The notes below the pieces were generated by a model. That model did no database searches, was not told where the DNA came from, and saw only the letters and a program-made list of their open reading frames with translations. A stretch of 64,000 nt of DNA, taken from positions 2,438,001-2,502,000 of the forward strand of contig NZ_CP074436.1 in the NCBI RefSeq assembly GCF_016858305.2, read 5' to 3'. Position 1 is the stretch's first letter. Every line of letters begins with the position of its first letter. Shown piece by piece: positions 58,616-64,000 of the stretch. The translations under genes were made by a program, and so were the position numbers. The DNA is from Polaribacter sp. Q13 (lineage in GTDB: Bacteria > Bacteroidota > Bacteroidia > Flavobacteriales > Flavobacteriaceae).

Positions 58616-61600
58616 ATGACATCAGCAAATTTTAAAAAATGGAACATCATCTTAGGATGGGCTACATTTGTAATTGCTTTAATTACATATACACTTACTT
58701 TAGAACCAACCGTGAGTTTCTGGGATTGTGGAGAGTACATTTCCACATCCATTAAACTAGAAGTTGGCCATCCACCTGGCGCACCTTTATTCCAAATGTT
58801 GGGTGCCTTTTTTGCAATGTTTACAACCGATGTTACGCATATTGCCAAAATGGTTAACTTTATGTCTGCCCTAGCAAGTGCGTTCACCATATTATTTATG
58901 TTTTGGACCATTAGCAATTTGGCAAAGAAACTAGCGCTAAAAACGGGTGAAATTTCTGAGGGAAAATACATTGCAATTTTAGGAAGCTCTATTGTAGGTG
59001 CTTTAGCCTATACTTTTTCAGATAGTTTTTGGTTTAGTGCCGTAGAAGGTGAAGTATATGCAATGTCATCATTTTTAATGGCATTATTATTCTGGCTAGG
59101 TTTAAAATGGGAAAATGAAATACACACTGCTAGAGGTAACAAATGGTTAATTCTAATTAGTTTTGTAGTAGGATTATCTTTTGGAGTACATATCCTTTCT
59201 TTGCTGGTAATCCCAGCAATCGTAATGTTATATTTCTTTAAGACATACAAAGAAATCAACTTAAAAACAACTGCCATTGCTACCGTAATTTCTGTGGTGG
59301 CATTAATGTTTGTCTTTAAATTTTTATTTCCATTTACCTTAAAATTCTTTAGTGCTTCTGAGTTGTTTTTTATCAATTCTATAGGAATGCCTTATAATTC
59401 TGGAAGTATTATTGCTGCCTTAATTTTAGTAGGACTGTTCTATTTTGGGTTAAACTTTACCCGAAAGAAAAATAAAATACATGCAAATACCTTAATTCTT
59501 TCTGTATTATTTATAATGATTGGTTTTTCTTCTTGGATGATGCTACCAATTAGAGCAAATGCAGATACAACCATTAATGAAAACAGTCCTTCTAGTGCTC
59601 GTGAATTATTAGCTTATTATGATCGTGAACAATATGGAGATGCTAATGTGTTTTATGATACCTATTACTCTAATTCTTACGAACGAGCTCAAGATGCTAA
59701 CAACCCTTATAAAGATGACAAGCCAAAGTATGAGAAAAAAAATGGCAAATACGAGATTGTAAATTATTACAAAGGCGTGGTACCAAATTGGTCTGACAAG
59801 CACAAAGGTTTTATTCCTAGAATGGTAAACCCTGCTTCAGAAAAAATGTACAAATCTATTGCCGGAATTCCGCAAAACAGTAAACGTAGACCCACATTTG
59901 CAGAAAACATAAAGTTTATGATGAGCTATCAGTTTGGCTATATGTATGGACGTTATTTTATGTGGAATTTTGTAGGAAGGCAAAACGACATTCAAGGAAA
60001 CTTAGATGTTTTTAATGGAAACTGGATTAGTGGTATTACTCCGATTGATGAAGCTCGATTAGGCTCTCAAAAGAATTTACCTTCCCAAGTTTTAGAAAAC
60101 AAAGGAAGAAACAAATACTACTTTTTACCATTATTATTAGGAATTATTGGTTTATTATATCAAATTAAATGGGATAAAGAAAATTTCTTCACCCTCTTTT
60201 TATTCTTTGCTTTTACAGGGTTTGCCATTATATTTTACACAAACCCCAAACCTTTTGAGCCTAGAGAAAGAGATTATGCCGTTGTAGGTAGTTTTTACAT
60301 TTTTGCTATATGGATTGGTTTTGGAGTACTTGCTTTATATGAATACTTAAAGAGTTTTGCCAACAAAAGAATGGTTGCAATTGCCGTTTCTTTAATTTCA
60401 CTTTTAGCCGTACCAACCTTAATGGCCTCCCAAAATTGGAATGATCATGATCGTTCTAACAGATATACAACACATTTAAATGCACAAGCTTATTTAGAAA
60501 GTTGTGACGAGAATGCCATTATGTTTACTATTGGTGATAACGACACCTTCCCGCTTTGGTATATGCAAGAAGTAGAAGGCGTTAGAACCGATATAAAACT
60601 AATAAACACATCTTTATTTGCAACAGATTGGTATATAGACCAGATGAAACGAGCTACCTATAAAGCAGGACCTATTCCGTCTCAATTAAAACACGATCAA
60701 TATAAATACGGAACCCTGGATGTTGCTTATTCTATGGATCATCCTCGTTTTAAAGATTCTATAATGACTATTAAAAACTTTATGCGTTGGATTGCTTCTG
60801 ATAGCGATGCTACTTATGTGGAAACAGAAAATGGTCAGAAAGAAAAATTTTATCCAACAAATAAAATTAGAATTCCTGTTAATAAAGAGGCTGTATTAAA
60901 AAATGGAATTGTAGCACAAAAGGATGCTGATAAGATTGTACCTTATATAGACATTACTATAGATGATAGAGCCTTATTTAAGAATAGAATTTTAATGTTA
61001 GATATTCTTGCCAATAACAATTGGGAAAAACCAATTTATTTTACAGGTGGCGCAAATGCTGACGAAGAGTATCTTTGGTTAAAAGACTATTTACAGCAAG
61101 ATGGATTGGCCTATAAATTAGTTCCTATTAAAACTCCGATGGCTAAAAAGAGTTTGCTTGATATGGGAAGAATTGATCCAGAAAAAATGTACGCTAACAT
61201 TCAGAAATGGAATTGGAGAAACATTAACGATGGTAAAATTTATTTAGATGAGCAAACCAAAAGAAGTTCTATTTCTTTACGTAATAGCTTATTGCGCCTG
61301 TCTGAAACTTTTGCAAAAGAAGGTGATACTATAAAAGCCTTAGAAGTTTTAGACTTATCTTTAGATAAAATGCCTATTAAAGACTTTGACCATTACAGTT
61401 TATCTTTAGGTTACCCAGAAGCCTATTACCGATTAAAAGATTCTAAAAAAGCTAGAGAGACCTCTAGAACATTGATAGACTTGTTCAAAGAAAAATTACT
61501 TTGGTTAAGTACTTTTTCTAAAGATGACACCGATTTAATTTTTGACGATATAGACACGTCACTTTACATGTACAGAAACATTATTAGTCAGGCAGAAAAA

Positions 61601-61693
61601 GGTGAAGTTGATAAGGAATATTTAGATAATTTACAAGACGAATTTATAAATATTGTAAAGCTATTTAATCATCTAATTCCGGATGAAAAATAA
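58616..61693 (+). CDS. DUF2723 membrane glycosyltransferase-like protein (TMEM260 type)
   Basis: 1025 residues. An N-terminal polytopic part (about 10-600, roughly 11 helices) has the DUF2723 signature TLEPTVSFWDCGEYISTSIKLEVGHPPGAPLF; the Asp/Glu after the first helix is typical of GT-C enzymes that use lipid-linked sugars. A large soluble C-terminal part with TPR-like helices follows (about 880-1025). The eukaryotic relative TMEM260 is a protein O-mannosyltransferase; the bacterial substrate is unknown. The adjacent deacetylase may share an envelope-glycan pathway. Confidence 0.88.
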   Translation: MTSANFKKWNIILGWATFVIALITYTLTLEPTVSFWDCGEYISTSIKLEVGHPPGAPLFQMLGAFFAMFTTDVTHIAKMVNFMSALASAFTILFMFWTISNLAKKLALKTGEISEGKYIAILGSSIVGALAYTFSDSFWFSAVEGEVYAMSSFLMALLFWLGLKWENEIHTARGNKWLILISFVVGLSFGVHILSLLVIPAIVMLYFFKTYKEINLKTTAIATVISVVALMFVFKFLFPFTLKFFSASELFFINSIGMPYNSGSIIAALILVGLFYFGLNFTRKKNKIHANTLILSVLFIMIGFSSWMMLPIRANADTTINENSPSSARELLAYYDREQYGDANVFYDTYYSNSYERAQDANNPYKDDKPKYEKKNGKYEIVNYYKGVVPNWSDKHKGFIPRMVNPASEKMYKSIAGIPQNSKRRPTFAENIKFMMSYQFGYMYGRYFMWNFVGRQNDIQGNLDVFNGNWISGITPIDEARLGSQKNLPSQVLENKGRNKYYFLPLLLGIIGLLYQIKWDKENFFTLFLFFAFTGFAIIFYTNPKPFEPRERDYAVVGSFYIFAIWIGFGVLALYEYLKSFANKRMVAIAVSLISLLAVPTLMASQNWNDHDRSNRYTTHLNAQAYLESCDENAIMFTIGDNDTFPLWYMQEVEGVRTDIKLINTSLFATDWYIDQMKRATYKAGPIPSQLKHDQYKYGTLDVAYSMDHPRFKDSIMTIKNFMRWIASDSDATYVETENGQKEKFYPTNKIRIPVNKEAVLKNGIVAQKDADKIVPYIDITIDDRALFKNRILMLDILANNNWEKPIYFTGGANADEEYLWLKDYLQQDGLAYKLVPIKTPMAKKSLLDMGRIDPEKMYANIQKWNWRNINDGKIYLDEQTKRSSISLRNSLLRLSETFAKEGDTIKALEVLDLSLDKMPIKDFDHYSLSLGYPEAYYRLKDSKKARETSRTLIDLFKEKLLWLSTFSKDDTDLIFDDIDTSLYMYRNIISQAEKGEVDKEYLDNLQDEFINIVKLFNHLIPDEK

Positions 61694-61703
61694 TGCCTTT
61701 TAA

Positions 61704-62345
61704 ATGAAAAGTTATTTCCCCAGAACGCCACGTTATATAATGAGATTTTTCTCTAAATATACGTGGCGTTTTCTTTCTGATAAAAAAGAGATTTTTCTCA
61801 CTTTTGATGATGGACCAACGCCAGAAATTACCGATTTTATTTTAGCTGAATTAAAAAAATACAATGCGAAAGCTACCTTCTTTTGTATTGGAAAAAATGT
61901 ACAGAATCATCCAGAAATTTTTCTTAAAATTATTACGGATGGTCATACCGTAGGAAACCACACCCAAAACCATTTAAAAGGATGGAATACGGATACGGAT
62001 AGTTATATTGATAACGTTTTAGCGTGTGAGAAAACAATTCAACAATTTAACAATTCAACAATTACACAAAAACTCTTTAGACCTCCTTACGGAAAAATAA
62101 AAAAATCTCAAGCAGCAGAGTTAATCAAAAAAAGCTACAAAATTATTATGTGGAGCGTTTTATCTGCAGATTTTGACACTACAATTTCTAATGAAAAATG
62201 TTTAGAGAACGTATTAAAAAACACTAAATCAGGTAGTATTATTGTTTTTCATGACAGCGTAAAAGCTGCCGAAAGAATGAAATATGCGTTACCAAAAGTA
62301 TTAAAATATTTTTCTGATAAAGGCTTTGTTTTTAAGGCAATATAA
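61704..62345 (+). CDS. Polysaccharide deacetylase (NodB domain)
   Basis: 213 residues. Carbohydrate esterase 4 motifs in order: TFDDGPTPE (catalytic and metal Asp), HTVGNHTQNH (metal His pair), RPPYGKIKKS, WSVLSADFD and VFHDS. A short N-terminal hydrophobic/basic segment, no clear signal peptide. Removes N- or O-acetyl groups from a glycan, probably peptidoglycan or a surface polymer. It starts 10 bp after the DUF2723 gene, so cotranscribed. Confidence 0.92.
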   Translation: MKSYFPRTPRYIMRFFSKYTWRFLSDKKEIFLTFDDGPTPEITDFILAELKKYNAKATFFCIGKNVQNHPEIFLKIITDGHTVGNHTQNHLKGWNTDTDSYIDNVLACEKTIQQFNNSTITQKLFRPPYGKIKKSQAAELIKKSYKIIMWSVLSADFDTTISNEKCLENVLKNTKSGSIIVFHDSVKAAERMKYALPKVLKYFSDKGFVFKAI

Positions 62346-62507
62346 AATTACAGAATATCATTTTGCACAAAGAAACCTGAGAATTTAGAAACACCTAATG
62401 AATTAGCTTTATGGGATTTCTCCTAAAGTCCTTTAGATTAGCAAAGTATAATTATTGAGTTTAATTCTTATATTTTAGTCCAATATAGAACTCATGTTTT
62501 ATAATAA

Positions 62508-62647
62508 AAAAGAATGGAGTGAACTTTCCTTAAGTCTAGATTTATCAGATCTATATTTCGTATTAGTCTCCATTCTTTTATTTCCGATTACAAAGGACCA
62601 AATAGAATTTCAGTTTCGACCTTTTAAAGGTTTTAGTCAACGTAATC
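62508..62647 (+). ncRNA. Candidate bridge RNA of the IS110 element
   Basis: Domain 1 (target loop): 12-bp perfect stem AAAAGAATGGAG / CTCCATTCTTTT enclosing a left guide (62525-62533), an inner hairpin TAGAT/ATCTA (62537-62553) and a right guide ATTTCGTATT (62555-62564). The right guide is the exact reverse complement of the right flank 63681-63690. Domain 2 (donor loop): GATTAC/GTAATC outer and AAAGG/CCTTT inner stems, with ATAGAA (62602-62607) matching the right element end plus core, and TAAAGGTTTT (62625-62634) matching the complement of the left element end. Exact transcript ends are not known. Confidence 0.72.
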
Positions 62648-62673
62648 ATTTTTTACTAACACAAAACAAAATT

Positions 62674-63648
62674 ATGAAAATTAAACAAACTATTGGTATC
62701 GACATTAGTAAATTAACCTTTGATGTTCGGATTCACAGTAATCAGTGTTATCAAGCATTTGAGAATAACTTAAAAGGTTTTAAAGCACTTATAAAATGGG
62801 TAGAAAAAAACAACTCTATTTCTAAGGAACACACAGGTATTTATTCTGAAGAAATCGCATCATTTTTTGATGTAAATAACTTTTATTTCGCATTAATTCC
62901 AGGTTTAGAAATAAAGAAATCTCTAGGAATATCAAGAGGAAAAGATGACAAAGTAGATGCTACAAAAATAGCATTATATGGGTATCGATTAAGAGATGAA
63001 ATTAAACCATATAAACTTCCATCAAAAAACATTCATCAATTAAAACGCCTTTTAACATTAAGAGAAAGGCTAGTGAAACAAAACGCTGGTTATAAAGCAA
63101 CACTTAAAGAACAGAAAAGAGTTTATACTAGAAAAGAGAATCAACTTCTTTTAGAAACTCAAGAGAAAATGATAAAATATTTTACAAAGCAAATTAAAAG
63201 TGTTGAAGCCGAAATGAACAAAATAATTAAGGCTAGTGAACAACTTAAAAAACAATACAAACTAATTGTGAGTATTAAAGGAATTGGTAGTCAAACAGCT
63301 TTATTTATGATTGTAACAACCAACGGATTTACAAAGTTTGCTTCTTGGAGAAAGTTTGCTTCTTATTCTGGTATTGCTCCTTTTCCGAATACTTCAGGAA
63401 CAAGTATAAGAGGGAGAACCAAAGTAAGTAATCTTGCTAATAAAAAAATCAAAAGTCTTTTTGATATGTGTGCAAAATCAGCAATACAATACAATCCAGA
63501 AATGAAGCTATTTTATAATCGAAGAGTCGAACAAGGAAAGAATAAAATGAGTACAATTAACATCATTAGAAATAAATTATTATCACGAATTTTTGCAGCT
63601 ATAAAAAGACAAACTCCTTATGTAAATGTTTTAAAATATGCTGCTTAA
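62674..63648 (+). CDS. IS110-family DEDD transposase/recombinase
   Basis: 324 residues from the ATG at 62674 (MKIKQTIGIDISKLTFDV). A longer frame from 62494 would run through the bridge-RNA region and is rejected. The RuvC-like DEDD domain is complete: first Asp in GIDISK, Glu in KEHTGIYSEE, DKVDATKIALYG with the Asp pair. A coiled-coil linker (about 140-190) precedes the C-terminal Transposase_20 domain with IKGIGSQTALFMI and the SYSGIAPFPNTSGTSIRG segment containing the conserved Ser. It appears intact and active. Confidence 0.95.
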   Translation: MKIKQTIGIDISKLTFDVRIHSNQCYQAFENNLKGFKALIKWVEKNNSISKEHTGIYSEEIASFFDVNNFYFALIPGLEIKKSLGISRGKDDKVDATKIALYGYRLRDEIKPYKLPSKNIHQLKRLLTLRERLVKQNAGYKATLKEQKRVYTRKENQLLLETQEKMIKYFTKQIKSVEAEMNKIIKASEQLKKQYKLIVSIKGIGSQTALFMIVTTNGFTKFASWRKFASYSGIAPFPNTSGTSIRGRTKVSNLANKKIKSLFDMCAKSAIQYNPEMKLFYNRRVEQGKNKMSTINIIRNKLLSRIFAAIKRQTPYVNVLKYAA

Positions 63649-63682
63649 AAATTACTAAAATATATTTGGTAGAGTCATAGAA

Positions 63683-64000
63683 TACGAAATGACAAAACTG
63701 CACGTAAATATTAAACTTTATATTTGAATCACATAGAAACATAGTGAATTTATTTTGCTTTAAAAAAAGTAAATAACACTCCAAATGTTATTTCGAAATG
63801 AGTTTTTTTAGCGGTTGAGAAATCTCATAACAGTGAAAACACAAAACTGATCTTCCTTCTGTTATTTCTCACAAAAGTTTAAAATGACAAAACTGTATGT
63901 CATCAATTTAGTATGTAATTTTATGGAAAAATAATGCCTAGCCACTTAATAAATAAAAGATAGCTTCGTGCCTCGCAATGACAAAAGGTTGGCAAACAAG
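63683..64000. repeat. Repeat-rich intergenic end of the window
   Basis: Starts with the right half of the repeat copy split by the IS (to about 63700). A further copy at 63786-63894 (TTATTTCGAAATGAG...GAGAAATCTCATAACAGTG, reverse orientation relative to the 25 kb array) follows. The last 40 bases contain a TAGCTTCGTGCCTCGCAATGAC-type motif. No coding sequence is seen. Confidence 0.65.

Larger units (their letters stand above)
62426..63682 (+). mobile_element. IS110-family insertion sequence, about 1.26 kb
   Basis: Boundaries are inferred from bridge-RNA guide matches: AA core at 62426-62427 and again at 63681-63682. Joining the flanks gives GGGATTTCTCCTAAA followed by TACGAAATGACAAAACTG, which is a copy of the palindromic repeat found at 25164-25669, so the element split that repeat. 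No terminal inverted repeats, as expected. The left non-coding end is about 250 bp and the right end about 32 bp. Confidence 0.8.

Noticed and set aside
62035..62065. ATTCAACAATT low-complexity tract as a repeat element
   Set aside because: It lies inside the deacetylase coding frame (QQFNNSTIT) without breaking it or any CE4 motif; probably simple sequence in a surface loop.
62494..62673. 60-codon N-terminal extension of the IS110 transposase
   Set aside because: It runs through the structured bridge-RNA region, and the conserved family start MKIKQTIGIDISK is at 62674.

Overview
The window is a low-GC (about 30 percent), gene-dense chromosome segment. It is almost certainly from a marine member of the Flavobacteriaceae (Bacteroidota), and the gene content and intergenic repeats look Polaribacter- or Tenacibaculum-like, though the genus is a judgement from memory. 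The main reasons are Bacteroidota-type promoters (TAnnTTTG at -7, in two cases with TTTG exactly 19 nt upstream), an isolated atpD-atpC pair, an OmpA protein with thrombospondin-3 repeats, a TonB receptor with a carboxypeptidase-like N-terminal domain, DUF2911 and DUF2723 proteins, and very weak Shine-Dalgarno signals.

Layout. 1-8.1 kb: tail of an unknown gene, lepA, a small EF-hand protein, a Dus tRNA-dihydrouridine synthase, a LolC/E-like permease, rbfA, and a membrane protein/histidine kinase/response regulator cassette with a lipoprotein. 8.4-15.3 kb: atpC-atpD, the OmpA-like porin and an AddA/RecB-type helicase-nuclease. 15.3-21.5 kb: a ferrous-iron locus (DtxR, membrane-anchored DtxR-FeoA, FeoB in two in-frame pieces) divergent from a TonB receptor across a 16-bp-arm operator. 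21.7-29.4 kb: mfd, a repeat field, a membrane MutS-like ATPase, a ThiF/MoeB-rhodanese protein and a SemiSWEET. 29.5-38.5 kb: leuS carrying an inserted DUF559 domain, DUF2911, and rimP-nusA-infB with a terminator-like hairpin in its leader. 38.6-41.4 kb: a universal stress protein and a GapN-type dehydrogenase. 41.5-51.5 kb: branched-chain amino-acid genes on the minus strand (leuA, leuB, ilvD, ilvB, ilvN, ilvC, ilvA). 51.6-58.4 kb: a large unknown helical protein and thrA-thrB-thrC preceded by a Thr/Ile-rich leader peptide, then tRNA-Gln. 58.6-64 kb: a DUF2723 glycosyltransferase, a polysaccharide deacetylase and an IS110-family insertion sequence.

The amino-acid genes form one logical block. 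ThrA/B/C makes threonine from aspartate, IlvA turns threonine into 2-oxobutanoate, IlvBN/C/D make the isoleucine and valine precursors, and LeuA/B start the leucine branch. leuC and leuD are not in the window.

The most notable result is that the IS110 element at 62426-63682 can be read as a bridge-RNA system. A two-domain structured RNA upstream of the transposase contains four segments that match the two element junctions around a shared AA core. The element has split a copy of a dispersed palindromic repeat that also occurs in tandem at 25.2-25.7 kb. Other good leads are the thr leader, the DtxR operator, the DUF559 domain inside leucyl-tRNA synthetase, the in-frame stop in FeoB, and the rimP leader terminator.
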